A stretch of DNA of 64,000 bases. Source: Marinobacter persicus (GTDB lineage: Bacteria > Pseudomonadota > Gammaproteobacteria > Pseudomonadales > Oleiphilaceae). Location: the NCBI RefSeq assembly GCF_900114155.1, contig NZ_FOSC01000003.1, positions 1 to 64,000 of the forward strand, read 5' to 3'. Shown here piece after piece: positions 42,510 to 52,183 of the stretch; the stretch's first letter is position 1; every line of letters begins with the position of its first letter. Under the pieces are notes generated by a model. It worked only from the letters and a program-made list of their open reading frames with translations, searched no databases and had not been told where the DNA came from. The position numbers and the translations under genes were made by a program.

Positions 42510-44017
42510 CTGAACTCTCCATCCGAACTCTCCATGGGTACTGGCGTGTTTCTCTGGGTGTTTGCCGGAAAACGGCAGGTCAGGGTCAGGCCGCCGGTGC
42601 TGGCCGGGGCGGCATCCAGAAAGCCGCCAAAGTCTTCGATTATAGAGCGGCTCATGGACAATCCAAGTCCCAGCCCCTGGGGTTTGCTGGTGTAGAAGGG
42701 CTGGAAGATCTGCCGGATGGCCTCTTCGCTCAGACCGGGGCCTTCGTCGGTGACTTCCAGCAGGACTTCGCCGTTGTCGTTCAGGCGGGTTTCAATGACC
42801 ACGTTCGCCAGCTCCGCCTGAATTTTGCTGCCGTTCTGGCGGGCTTCAACGCTGGCGTCGATGGCGTTACGAATCAGGTTGATCAGAACCTGTTCCAGCA
42901 ACACCGGGTCGGCCGTGATTATCGGCTGGCTGTCGGTCAGGCTTTCAACGATTCGCACGCGCTTTTTTTCGGCCTCCCACTGGCACAAACGGGCAACATT
43001 GGCGGCGACATCATTAACGGCAATCGGGGCCATGCGTTTCTGACCCTTGCGCAGGAAGGCCCGCAGCCGCTTGATGACTTCCGATGCCCGGTTTGCATGG
43101 TGGACGATTTTCTCCAGCCCGTCTTCCACCTTGGCCAGGCGGGCGGGCTGTTGCTGGGCGCCCTGCAGAAATCGCTGGCTGGCGCTGGCAAAGTTGACAA
43201 TGGAGGCAAGCGGCTGGTTCATTTCGTGAGCGACACTGGAGGCCAGCTCGCCGAGCGTCGCCAGGCGGGTGGTGTGTGCCAGTTCATCGGCCAGAAGCCG
43301 GTTTTTCTCCTCCGATTCCACCCGGGAGGTAATGTCGCGGGACACGCTGATGACCTCCACCACCGCACCCGTGTAGGTTTCCCGAATGGCCCGGCTGGAG
43401 ATTTCCAGGTACCGGGCCTTGCCGTCCGGATGGGTGATGTTCAGTGTGAGGGTGGCATAGCCTTCTTCGCGCAGTTTTTCCTGGGCTTCGGCCAGCTTTT
43501 TGGCGGCCTGTTCGCTGTCAAAGACTTCTTCAAGGGTCTTGCCGCGCAGCGCTTCCGGGCGATAGCCCAGCAATTGCCAGGAGGCGGGGGTGGCATCGAT
43601 AAAGCGGCCGTCCGGTGCGTGGCGGGAGATGAGGTCGGTGGTGTTTTCGGTAATCAGCCGGTACAGGCGGTTGGAGCGTTGGGCCTGTTCACGCAGGCGA
43701 ATCTCCCGGGTGGCTTCCCGGCCACGGGCGATCACCTGCTGGCTGCCGGTGTCGGGTATGAAGCACCAGATGCAATCGTAGCCGGCAAACCGGGATTCGA
43801 CGTTCTCGATGGCGCGATTCTGGGTGAGCGCTGCCCGTATCAGGTGTACGGTGTTTACCGGCAGCATGGCCTCGGGGCTGCTGAGCCCGGCGTCTTCCAT
43901 CAGTTGGTGAACTGAGCGGGTGGATGCCACTACCTGGCCACGCTGGTCCAGAATCAGGGTAGGCTGCGGGTCGTTGGGCAGCAGCGGGTAAGGTGTTGGC
44001 TGATCGGCTATGCTCAT
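42506..44017 (-). CDS. PAS sensor histidine kinase
   Basis: This 503-residue protein has two PAS-like regions (about 10-115 and 125-245; HAPDGRFIDATPASWQLLGY is the second), a HisKA helix with the phosphorylated His in ASSVAHEMNQPLASIVNFAS, and a HATPase domain with NAIDASVEA, DEGPGLSEEA and GLGLGLSMSRSIIEDFGG. No membrane helix is visible, so it is probably cytoplasmic and FixL-like in layout. The signal is not deducible; no heme His is evident. Confidence 0.87.
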   Translation of the reverse strand: MSIADQPTPYPLLPNDPQPTLILDQRGQVVASTRSVHQLMEDAGLSSPEAMLPVNTVHLIRAALTQNRAIENVESRFAGYDCIWCFIPDTGSQQVIARGREATREIRLREQAQRSNRLYRLITENTTDLISRHAPDGRFIDATPASWQLLGYRPEALRGKTLEEVFDSEQAAKKLAEAQEKLREEGYATLTLNITHPDGKARYLEISSRAIRETYTGAVVEVISVSRDITSRVESEEKNRLLADELAHTTRLATLGELASSVAHEMNQPLASIVNFASASQRFLQGAQQQPARLAKVEDGLEKIVHHANRASEVIKRLRAFLRKGQKRMAPIAVNDVAANVARLCQWEAEKKRVRIVESLTDSQPIITADPVLLEQVLINLIRNAIDASVEARQNGSKIQAELANVVIETRLNDNGEVLLEVTDEGPGLSEEAIRQIFQPFYTSKPQGLGLGLSMSRSIIEDFGGFLDAAPASTGGLTLTCRFPANTQRNTPVPMESSDGEFR

Positions 44018-44180
44018 GCGGGCCCTGGTCGGTGCATCGTAAGATTTCGACCGGTTTTATGATATGGTTCCGGCGCTTCGGGTTTCGCTGCCACACAGTA
44101 TACCTGTTTAGGCAGCGCCTGTTAGAAGAGCATAACGTTCCCATTGCATTCCCAAAACAGTGAGGCGGTCAGAGGGTTCC

Positions 44181-45812
44181 ATGGCGACATCCATTTACGA
44201 TCAGGGTCTTGAGCCGTGTCAGGCCAATTACGCCGTGCAGTCGCCGGTTGATTTTCTTGAACGTACGGCCAGCGTTTACCCGGACCAGCCTTCCATTATT
44301 CATGGTGCTATCCGCTATACCTGGGCCGAGACCGGCGAGCGTTGCCGCCGCCTGGCCTCGGCACTGGCCGGGCGGGGCATTGGCCGGGGCGATACGGTGG
44401 CGGTGATGCTGCCCAATATTCCGGCCATGATTGAATGCCATTTTGGCGTGCCCATGGCGGGGGCCGTGCTTAACTCCCTGAATGTGCGCCAGGATGCGCC
44501 GGCCATCGCCTACATGCTGGAACACAGTGAAACCCGGGTGGTGATTGCCGACAGGGAATACGGTGAGGTGATTCGCCAGGCGGTTGCCCGTCTCAAGCAA
44601 AAACCGTTGCTGATTGAGGTGGATGATCCGGAATACGGCGAGGGTGAGCCGGTCAGCGAGCTGGATTACGAAGCATTTTTGCTGGAAGGCGACCCGCAAG
44701 CCGAGTGGTCATTTCCGCCGGATGAGTGGGACGCCATCTCCCTGAACTACACGTCCGGCACTACCGGTAATCCGAAAGGGGTGGTGTATCATCATCGCGG
44801 CGCGTTCATGCAGGCTCTGGGTAACCAGACCGCCTGGTCCATGGGCATGCACCCGGTGTATCTGTGGACGCTGCCCATGTTTCACTGCAACGGCTGGTGC
44901 TTCCCCTGGACCATCACCGCCATGGCCGGTACTCATATTTGCCTGCGCCGGGTGGACCCGGAAAAGGTGTTGCAGCTGATTCGCGCCCATCAGGTCACCC
45001 ATTTGTGCGGTGCGCCGATTGTTTTGAATGCCTTGCTGAACGCATCGGCCGAAGCCAAGGCGGAACTCCGTCATGAAGTGAACGCCCTTACCGGCGGTGC
45101 TGCGCCGCCCGCGCAACTGATTCAGGGCATCGAGGAAATGGGCGTGCGGGTCACCCACGCCTACGGGCTGACCGAAGTTTACGGCCTGGTGACCCTGTGT
45201 GCCTGGAAGCCGGAGTGGGACGGCCTGCCGCTGGACCAGCGGGCCCGGCTCAAAGCCCGGCAGGGCGTGCGTTACCAGACCCTGGCCGGCACCATGGTGG
45301 CCGACCCCCGTACCCTGAAACCGGTGCCGAAAGACGGCAAAACCCTGGGTGAGATTTTCCTGCGCGGCAATACCGTGATGAAGGGCTACCTGAAGAATCC
45401 CGAAGCAACTGCGGACGCTTTCCGTGGGGGCTGGTTCCATACCGGGGATCTGGCGGTGTGGCACAAGGATGGTTATATGGAGATCCGGGATCGGTTAAAA
45501 GACATCATCATTTCCGGTGGCGAGAATATTTCCACCATCGAAGTTGAAGATGCGCTCTACAAGCACCCGGCGGTGCTGGAGGCGGCGGTGGTGGCCGGGC
45601 CGGATGAACGCTGGGGAGAAATTCCCTGTGCCTTCGTGACCCTGAAGCCGGACTCGGACGATGTCACGGAGGATGAAATCATTGCCTTTTGCCGACAGCA
45701 TCTGGCGATTTTCAAGGTGCCTGGCAAGGTGGTGTTTACCCGTTTGCCGAAGACATCCACGGGCAAGATCCGCAAGTTCATGTTGCGTAATCAGGCGAAG
45801 GAGATGCAGTGA
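44181..45812 (+). CDS. Acyl-CoA ligase (AMP-binding, fatty acid/DmdB-like)
   Basis: This 543-residue ANL-superfamily enzyme has the AMP-binding loop LNYTSGTTGNPKGVVYHHRG, VTHAYGLTEVYG, GGWFHTGDLAVWHKDGYMEI and the catalytic Lys region LPKTSTGKIRKFML. It converts a carboxylic acid to its CoA thioester using ATP; similar enzymes act on medium-chain or methylthiopropionate substrates. The divergent two-component system suggests substrate-inducible control. The ATG at 44181 follows an AGAGGG site. Confidence 0.85.
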   Translation: MATSIYDQGLEPCQANYAVQSPVDFLERTASVYPDQPSIIHGAIRYTWAETGERCRRLASALAGRGIGRGDTVAVMLPNIPAMIECHFGVPMAGAVLNSLNVRQDAPAIAYMLEHSETRVVIADREYGEVIRQAVARLKQKPLLIEVDDPEYGEGEPVSELDYEAFLLEGDPQAEWSFPPDEWDAISLNYTSGTTGNPKGVVYHHRGAFMQALGNQTAWSMGMHPVYLWTLPMFHCNGWCFPWTITAMAGTHICLRRVDPEKVLQLIRAHQVTHLCGAPIVLNALLNASAEAKAELRHEVNALTGGAAPPAQLIQGIEEMGVRVTHAYGLTEVYGLVTLCAWKPEWDGLPLDQRARLKARQGVRYQTLAGTMVADPRTLKPVPKDGKTLGEIFLRGNTVMKGYLKNPEATADAFRGGWFHTGDLAVWHKDGYMEIRDRLKDIIISGGENISTIEVEDALYKHPAVLEAAVVAGPDERWGEIPCAFVTLKPDSDDVTEDEIIAFCRQHLAIFKVPGKVVFTRLPKTSTGKIRKFMLRNQAKEMQ

Positions 45813-45871
45813 ATCGGAGAAGAAAGCCGGGCTGGTGATCGGTAGTGATCGAGGGGTGAGAGGTGATATGA

Positions 45872-45899
45872 GCCGCCAGGGCGGGGAAGCCCTGGCGGC
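45872..45899. terminator. Hairpin between convergent acyl-CoA ligase and fdxA
   Basis: A 10-bp perfect stem, GCCGCCAGGG (45872-45881) and CCCTGGCGGC (45890-45899), with an 8-base loop, lies in the 107-bp convergent gap. There is no T tract, so intrinsic termination would be weak; it could shield 3' ends of both transcripts. Confidence 0.5.
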
Positions 45900-45919
45900 G
45901 ATAGGCAGCGCAGTCTGGT

Positions 45920-46243
45920 TTAGCGCTCCAGGTACTGCAGCTTGTCCGGCTTGCCATCCCACTCTTCGGCGTCTGGCAGCGGGTCTTTCTTTTCGGTGAT
46001 GTTCGGCCACTTGCCTGCCAGGTCGGCGTTGATCTCAACAAAGGCTTCCTGGCCGGCCGGCAGCTCGTCTTCCGAGAAGATCGCTTCGGCGGGGCATTCC
46101 GGCTCGCAGAGGGCGCAGTCAATGCACTCGTCCGGGTCGATTACCAGAAAGTTCGGGCCTTCGTAGAAACAGTCTACCGGGCAGACTTCCACACAGTCGG
46201 TGTATTTGCACTTGATGCAGTTATCAGTAACGATAAAGGCCAT
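45920..46243 (-). CDS. fdxA: Ferredoxin FdxA (3Fe-4S/4Fe-4S type)
   Basis: This 107-residue protein has the clusters [18 protein letters not shown] and [12 protein letters not shown], as in Azotobacter-type 7Fe ferredoxins (two cluster-binding segments, then a long C-terminal tail ending KLQYLER). FdxA is a low-potential electron carrier. It lies downstream of mutS on the same strand, a pair also seen in Pseudomonas. Confidence 0.9.
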   Translation of the reverse strand: MAFIVTDNCIKCKYTDCVEVCPVDCFYEGPNFLVIDPDECIDCALCEPECPAEAIFSEDELPAGQEAFVEINADLAGKWPNITEKKDPLPDAEEWDGKPDKLQYLER

Positions 46244-46403
46244 AGTCAGATCCCTGGTCGTGGAGTAATCGGTCTCATCAGGAGCTTGTGTAATTTGGCT
46301 CCGGTTCTGATTTTGTGCGCGATATTGTAGGGAGCGACCCGCACAGCCGCAAGCTTTCGCTGGCTATATCCTTATTGCCTGGGTCAATTCTCCGTCACTT
46401 TTT

Positions 46404-49025
46404 TCAGCTTTCCAGTTTTTCCTTGAGTTCGTACAGCCGGTTCAGAGCCTCCCGGGGCGTCAGGTTGTCCAGATCCAGCTTGCGCAGGCTTTCTTCCACA
46501 ACGCTTGGCTCCATGCTGGCGAACATGTCGCCCTGCATGATGGTTTCCGCCGGACGGCTTTGGGGCTCAGGGGCGGCCGGCTCACGCGCTTCACCGGCTG
46601 GTGTGGCGGTGGGCCGTTCCTCGCCTTCCAGTTGCGCCAACTGACTTTTCGCGTGGGTGATCACATTTTGCGGCACACCGGCCAGTTTGGCCACCTGCAG
46701 CCCGTAACTCTGGCTGGCGGGGCCGTCGTGCACGTTGTGCAGGAACACGATGGAATCGTCATGCTCGGTGGCGGTGAGATGCACGTTCACCGCATGCTCC
46801 AGGTCTTCGGCCAGTTGGGTCAGTTCAAAATAGTGGGTGGCAAACAGGGTGTAGCAGCGAATGTGCTTGGCCAGGTGCTCGGCGGTGGCCCAGGCCAGGG
46901 ACAGACCATCGAAGGTGCTGGTGCCCCGGCCTACTTCGTCCATCAACACCAGGCTGTGTTCGGTGGCGTTGTGCAGGATGTTGGCGGTTTCGGTCATTTC
47001 CACCATGAAGGTGGAACGGCCGCCGGCGATGTCATCCGAGGAGCCCATGCGGGTGAAAATGCGGTCCACCGGCCCAAGCACGGCACGGTCGGCGGGCACG
47101 AAGCTGCCGGTGTAGGCCAGCAGTGCAATGAGCGCCGCCTGGCGCATGTAGGTGGACTTACCGCCCATGTTGGGGCCGGTGATCACCAGCATCCGGCGCT
47201 TGTTGTCCATCAGCAGGTTGTTGGGTACGAACGGCTCGCTCAGCAGTTGTTCCACCACCGGATGGCGGCCTTCCTCCACGTTGAAGCCGGGCTGGTCGGT
47301 GAATTCCGGGGCGGTGAAGCGCAGACTGGTGGCACGCTCGGCAAAGTTGCTCAGCACATCCAGCTCGGCCAGGGCCTGGGCCGCGTCCTGCAGCGGCGCC
47401 AGTTGTTCGGCCACGGTTTCCAGTACCTCGTCGTACAGCCCTTTTTCCCGGGCCAGTGCCCGACTCTTGGCGCTCAGGGCCTTGTCTTCGAACTCTTTGA
47501 GCTCCGGGGTGATGAAGCGCTCGGCGTTTTTCAGGGTCTGGCGGCGGATGTAATCCACCGGTGCCTGGTCGGACTGGGCGCGGCTGATTTCGATGTAGTA
47601 ACCGTGCACCCGGTTGTAGCCCACTTTCAGGGTGGAGATGCCGGTGCGTTCGCGCTCGCGGGTTTCCACATCCAGCAGGAACTGGCCGGCGTTCTCGCTG
47701 ATGTTGCGCAAATCATCCAGTTCTTCATCGAAACCCTCGGCAATCACGCCACCATCGCGTACCACCACCGGCGGGTTTTCGATGATGGCACGCCCCAGCA
47801 GGTCCGCCAGTCCCGGATACTCGCCGACGGTCGCCGCCAGTTTTACCACGTGGTGAGAGTTGACTGGCTTCAGCGCATCCTGCAGTTCCGGCAGGGCCTG
47901 AAAGGCATCGCGCAGGCGAGCCAGGTCCCGGGGGCGGGCCGAACGCAGGGCGACCCGGGACAGAATGCGTTCGATGTCGCCGACCTTCTTGAGCAGATCG
48001 TGCACCGGCTCGTAGTGAAAGCCGTCCAGCAGGGCGGAAACGGCCTGCTGGCGGTGTTTGACGGTTTCCACGTCCCGCAGTGGCCGGTTCAGCCAACGGC
48101 GCAGTTCCCGGGCGCCCATGGCGGTGGCGGTGCGGTCCATGACCCAGGCCAGGGTGTGCTGGGTGCCGCCCATCAGGTTGGTGTCGATTTCCAGGTTGCG
48201 GCGGCTGGTGGCATCCAGGATGACCGCATCCTCTCGCCGTTCGCGGCTGAGCTTGCGGATGTGCGGCAGGGCGGTGCGCTGGGTTTCCCGGGCGTATTGC
48301 AGCAGGCAGCCGGCGGCGCAGATGGCCAGGTGCAGGTCTTCACAGCCAAAACCGGTGAGATCCTTGACCTGCAATTGCTGGGTAATGATGCGGTGGGCGG
48401 AGTCTTCCTCGAACAGCCAGGGGCCCTGGCGCCGAATGCCGGTAAATCCTTCCAGAATCTCGCCGTAGGGGAAGTCCTCACTGATCAGAATCTCCGCCGG
48501 GCGCAGGCGCTGAAGCTCGCCCTGCAGTGCTTCGAGGCCTTCCAGTTCGGACACGGCAAAGCGGCCGCTGGAGATGTCCAGCGAGGCAATACCGAAGCTT
48601 TCCTTGTGGCTGAAAATGGCAGCCAGCAGGTTATCGCGCCGGTCTTCCAGAAACGCCTCGTCACTCAGGGTGCCGGGCGTGACAATACGCACCACTTTCC
48701 GTTCCACCGGCCCCTTGCTGGTGGCCGGATCGCCAATCTGCTCGCAAATGGCCAGCGAATGCCCGCCCCGCACCAGCCGCGCAATGTAGTTCTCCGCCGA
48801 GTGGTAGGGAATGCCCGCCATGGGAATGGGGTTGCCGCCGGACTGGCCCCGGGCCGTGAGGGTAATGTCCAGCAACTCCGCCGCCTTCTTGGCGTCGTCG
48901 TAGAACAGCTCGTAGAAATCCCCCATACGGTAGAACACCAGCTCGTTGGGGTGTTCGCCCTTGATCTTCAGGTATTGCTGCATCATGGGGGTGTGTCGGG
49001 GCTGTTCGGTTTGGGGTGCTGGCAT
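46404..49025 (-). CDS. mutS: DNA mismatch repair protein MutS
   Basis: This 873-residue protein begins with the mismatch-recognition domain ([20 protein letters not shown], with the FYR-containing wedge and Glu nearby) and ends with the ABC-type ATPase: [13 protein letters not shown] and [20 protein letters not shown]. The length is typical for bacterial MutS. It recognises base mismatches and short loops and recruits MutL. The start at 49025 is chosen because residues match the usual N-terminus; in-frame sequence upstream to 49265 has no such content. Confidence 0.95.
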   Translation of the reverse strand: MPAPQTEQPRHTPMMQQYLKIKGEHPNELVFYRMGDFYELFYDDAKKAAELLDITLTARGQSGGNPIPMAGIPYHSAENYIARLVRGGHSLAICEQIGDPATSKGPVERKVVRIVTPGTLSDEAFLEDRRDNLLAAIFSHKESFGIASLDISSGRFAVSELEGLEALQGELQRLRPAEILISEDFPYGEILEGFTGIRRQGPWLFEEDSAHRIITQQLQVKDLTGFGCEDLHLAICAAGCLLQYARETQRTALPHIRKLSRERREDAVILDATSRRNLEIDTNLMGGTQHTLAWVMDRTATAMGARELRRWLNRPLRDVETVKHRQQAVSALLDGFHYEPVHDLLKKVGDIERILSRVALRSARPRDLARLRDAFQALPELQDALKPVNSHHVVKLAATVGEYPGLADLLGRAIIENPPVVVRDGGVIAEGFDEELDDLRNISENAGQFLLDVETRERERTGISTLKVGYNRVHGYYIEISRAQSDQAPVDYIRRQTLKNAERFITPELKEFEDKALSAKSRALAREKGLYDEVLETVAEQLAPLQDAAQALAELDVLSNFAERATSLRFTAPEFTDQPGFNVEEGRHPVVEQLLSEPFVPNNLLMDNKRRMLVITGPNMGGKSTYMRQAALIALLAYTGSFVPADRAVLGPVDRIFTRMGSSDDIAGGRSTFMVEMTETANILHNATEHSLVLMDEVGRGTSTFDGLSLAWATAEHLAKHIRCYTLFATHYFELTQLAEDLEHAVNVHLTATEHDDSIVFLHNVHDGPASQSYGLQVAKLAGVPQNVITHAKSQLAQLEGEERPTATPAGEAREPAAPEPQSRPAETIMQGDMFASMEPSVVEESLRKLDLDNLTPREALNRLYELKEKLES

Positions 49026-49378
49026 GGAGGTGTCCGGTTGAGGTTGCCGTTGGTAAAGAAAGGAATTGTAGGAAAATTGCGGCTTGGATGAAATGGACCG
49101 CAAAGCCAAACTATTCAAAATCGGTAGCCGCCGTCGCCGAACCAGAACCAAAACCAAAGGTGGTCCTTTTTTGTCAAGTCCGATCATGGGCATGGAAGTG
49201 CTGGCGATCTGCTGCGGCCACGTTGCGTCGGGAGTTGGGGATTTGATGTCGGGATTATATGACACTCACACGATTTGACCACTGTCAAAAAAACGTGAGC
49301 ATACCCTTGCCTGTCTCTGGATGAGAGCGTACGAATAGGTGTGGGACCAATGGATTGGTTTCGGGCGGTTAATCAGAA
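49026..49378. other. Divergent intergenic region between mutS and the type I secretion locus
   Basis: About 350 bases hold no convincing gene; short frames here are basic and unlike proteins I recognise. Both the mutS promoter (minus) and the promoter for the secretion gene (plus) should lie here. A possible plus-strand promoter is TTGACC at 49275-49280 and AGCATA at 49298-49303 with 17-base spacing; the -10 match is poor. A T-rich tract precedes the start of the ABC gene. Confidence 0.4.
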
Positions 49379-51589
49379 ATGTCGCCCAAACACAGGGACG
49401 AAAGCGTCAACGAAATGGATTTTGTAACTACTCTAAAGGAAAGCCATGCCGTCTGGGTGGCAGGTAGCCTCTGCCGCTTCCATCGTATCCCCTTCGATTC
49501 CAGGTTGTTTGTTCAGCAGCACCCACCGGTCAACGGCACGTATAGCATCGCAGACCTTTTTCAGGCTCTTAAGGAATTGGGGCTGAGGCATGGTATTTGC
49601 CCACTGAATCAGGTTCCGGGTTTGGCCGAGGTTAACCTGCCTTGCATTGCCTACTTGCGAGATCCCGAAAATCTGGGCTGCTCCGAAGAGTCATCAAAGG
49701 AGCCAGAGACCGAGGGAGTTGTTGGCGTTGGCCTGCGGTTACCAATTCTTATTTCTGCCGTTGACGAAGACGGAGTCCACTATTTCAGGCCTGACTCCCA
49801 AGACATGCACACGATTCAGACCTCTGAATTGGAGGGTTTAATAGAGCCAGAATTGTGCTTGATTGCCCCAGTCTCGGAAGAACTGAAGGATGAAGACGGA
49901 AAAAGGGCGTCAGTTGAGAAGGAGTTCGGATTCCGATGGTTTATACCGGAGCTCCTGAAACATAAACGAGTCTGGCGAGACATCCTTGTAGCCTCTCTTC
50001 TTTTGCAGCTTGTTGGGCTAGCCACACCTCTGTTTACACAAGTGATCATTGACAAGGTGGTCGTTCACCAGACCCAGAGTACTCTGATCGCAATCGGGGC
50101 CGGGATGGCATTGGCCATTATTTTTTCTGCTGTATTTACTTGGGTCAGGCAGTATCTGGTGATTCATACCGGAAATCGAATTGACGCGGTATTAGGCCAC
50201 CGGGTCTTTTCTCATCTTCTTAAATTGCCAATGCCTTACTTCGCCAATCGTCCCACTGGCACGCTGGTGGCCCGTATTCAGGGGGTGGAGACAATTCGTG
50301 AGTTTGTTTCGGGCGCGGCCGTATCGCTCTTGCTGGATGTGCCCTTCATGCTTGTCCTACTGGCAGTGATGTTCTGGTATAGCTGGCAACTTTCTCTTAT
50401 CGCGGTAGGGCTTTTAGCACTCCTCGCTTTGCTAAGTCTTGCCGTCACGCCAACCCTGCGAGACAGGTTGAATAAGCAGTTTCTTTTGGGAGCGCGGAAC
50501 CAGGCTTACGTCACTGAATACGTGGGCGGCATGGAGACGGTTAAATCTTTGCAGCTGGAGCCGCAATTGGAGCGACGCTACGGTAATTTCCTGGCGGATT
50601 ATCTGCACTCCACGTTTTCTACGCGACAACTGTCAAATACTTACAACACCCTGTCCCAGTTCCTCGAACAACTTCAGACGCTTGCAATTTTGGTGGTTGG
50701 CGCGCTTCTGGTTATGCAGAACGATGGGTTTACGATCGGCATGCTCGTGGCTTTCCAGATGTTCTCCAGCCGGCTCTCGCAACCTCTCCTCAGATTGGTT
50801 GGCCTATACCAGGAATTCCAGCAGGCAAATCTGGCTGTGAAGCGGCTGGGTGATTTAATGAACGTGCCCACCGAACCCTATGCCCTGAAGCCAAATAGGG
50901 CGAAAGGTGACGAACCCAAGATTGAATTGGAAAATGTTGGGTTCCGATATAGCGAGGATCATCCCTGGCTCTTTCAAGACCTTTCCTACTCCTTCACCCC
51001 TGGAAAGACAACATTGGTGATGGGGCCATCGGGCTCGGGCAAGAGCACGTTGGCCAAGCTCATTCTTGGCTTCTATCGCCCGTCCAGTGGTCGCATCCTA
51101 TTGGGCGGACGGGATATCCGGCATTTTTCCGCTAACGAATTGCGATCAAAAATTGGTGTGGTTCCCCAGGAGACCAGACTTTTCTCAGGCTCTGTGTACG
51201 AGAATGTGCAAATGGCCAATCCCTTGGCCAGTTTTGAAGAGATTGTATCGGCGTGTCGTTGGGCGGGTATTCATGACGTGATTGAACAGTTGCCCGATGG
51301 GTATCAGACGTCTCTGGGGGAAAATGGTGTTGGGCTTTCGGGTGGGCAGAAACAGAGGATAGCTATTGCTCGGGCATTGTTAAAAAAACCAGAGATTCTC
51401 ATCTTTGATGAAGCTACTTCTAATTTGGACGACAGTTCCGCGGAAGATCTCGCGAGAACTGTTAATAAAATAAATGGAAGGGTAATGATTGTTTTCATAG
51501 CTCATAAGGTTCCCGGTAATTTGATAGTTAAGGAGCGTTTAGTTATGAGTGGGGGGCGACCTTGGAGTCGATGTTTAAATATATCATAG
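49379..51589 (+). CDS. Type I secretion ABC transporter with degenerate C39-like domain
   Basis: This 736-residue protein has an N-terminal C39-like domain (about 15-160), a six-helix transmembrane domain (VWRDILVASLLLQLVGLATP, then IIDKVVVHQTQSTLIAIGAG) and an ATPase with Walker A GPSGSGKST, signature LSGGQKQR and Walker B ILIFDEATSNLD. The C39 catalytic Cys position appears to be His23 (SHAVWVAGSLCRFHRIPFD), so it is a CLD-type, protease-dead exporter as in RTX haemolysin systems. It likely exports the giant RTX protein downstream. The last ~25 residues are divergent and sit where AT-rich DNA begins. No adaptor or outer-membrane channel gene is adjacent. Start codon 49379 or 49415 is uncertain. 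Confidence 0.85.
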   Translation: MSPKHRDESVNEMDFVTTLKESHAVWVAGSLCRFHRIPFDSRLFVQQHPPVNGTYSIADLFQALKELGLRHGICPLNQVPGLAEVNLPCIAYLRDPENLGCSEESSKEPETEGVVGVGLRLPILISAVDEDGVHYFRPDSQDMHTIQTSELEGLIEPELCLIAPVSEELKDEDGKRASVEKEFGFRWFIPELLKHKRVWRDILVASLLLQLVGLATPLFTQVIIDKVVVHQTQSTLIAIGAGMALAIIFSAVFTWVRQYLVIHTGNRIDAVLGHRVFSHLLKLPMPYFANRPTGTLVARIQGVETIREFVSGAAVSLLLDVPFMLVLLAVMFWYSWQLSLIAVGLLALLALLSLAVTPTLRDRLNKQFLLGARNQAYVTEYVGGMETVKSLQLEPQLERRYGNFLADYLHSTFSTRQLSNTYNTLSQFLEQLQTLAILVVGALLVMQNDGFTIGMLVAFQMFSSRLSQPLLRLVGLYQEFQQANLAVKRLGDLMNVPTEPYALKPNRAKGDEPKIELENVGFRYSEDHPWLFQDLSYSFTPGKTTLVMGPSGSGKSTLAKLILGFYRPSSGRILLGGRDIRHFSANELRSKIGVVPQETRLFSGSVYENVQMANPLASFEEIVSACRWAGIHDVIEQLPDGYQTSLGENGVGLSGGQKQRIAIARALLKKPEILIFDEATSNLDDSSAEDLARTVNKINGRVMIVFIAHKVPGNLIVKERLVMSGGRPWSRCLNIS

Positions 51590-51625
51590 GGCGTTTTGTT
51601 TTTTTGTATTAATTTTTGGGTTTTG

Positions 51626-52183
51626 GTGAGCTGGGTGACGTTGAAAAAAGTTTTAGGTTTGGTCAAGGGTACACGGGTTTGGCTGTTTGTACCAATAATG
51701 GTTTTATTCGTGGTGATACCTAAGTTTTATGTATGGGTGGCGGAAGTTCCTAGCCTAGATGAATTAAAAATATATAAGGGGTTTGTATATAACAAGAAAG
51801 TGTCCAGTAGAAAAGGATGGAAGGTTGGTGTCCGTAACGGAAAAGAAACTAAACTTTTCACTTGTGGTTCTGGATTAGGTGCTATGTACAATTGCTATTC
51901 AGGCCATGTGGGTCTTCATGAGAAGGAAGGCTTAGAAGGAAGAAGTGTGACTGTGTGGTGGTATGAACAACCTGTTTATTTGTTTTTAGAGCAGAACCGG
52001 TTAGTAAGGCTAGATGTTTCAGGTGAAACTATAGTTTCTAGGAATGATACCATAGAAGATGTAAGGCGGAATGCTAGTAAAGCGCCTTTTTGGGTGGGGT
52101 TGTATATTTTTGTTTTTTTATTATTAAGTGCTTACTTTGTGGTTATGGAGATGAGGAAGACTCATGGAAAAGAGTACGATTGA
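51626..52183 (+). CDS. Two-helix membrane protein, candidate immunity protein
   Basis: This protein (about 185 residues from a GTG at 51626; start uncertain) has an N-terminal hydrophobic helix (VWLFVPIMVLFVVIPKFYVW), a soluble basic middle domain with Tyr/Cys-rich patches (ETKLFTCGSGLGAMYNCYSG), and a C-terminal helix (VGLYIFVFLLLSAYFVVMEM). I recognise no family. The DNA is AT-rich. It overlaps the start of the orphan module gene at 52164 by 20 nt, so the two are translated together. Placement directly before a protein with a hydrophobic hairpin suggests, but does not prove, an immunity role. Confidence 0.55.
   Translation: MSWVTLKKVLGLVKGTRVWLFVPIMVLFVVIPKFYVWVAEVPSLDELKIYKGFVYNKKVSSRKGWKVGVRNGKETKLFTCGSGLGAMYNCYSGHVGLHEKEGLEGRSVTVWWYEQPVYLFLEQNRLVRLDVSGETIVSRNDTIEDVRRNASKAPFWVGLYIFVFLLLSAYFVVMEMRKTHGKEYD

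Noticed and set aside
49026..49265. Upstream extension of MutS
   Set aside because: The extension is basic and low-complexity; MutS N-terminal sequence begins at 49025.
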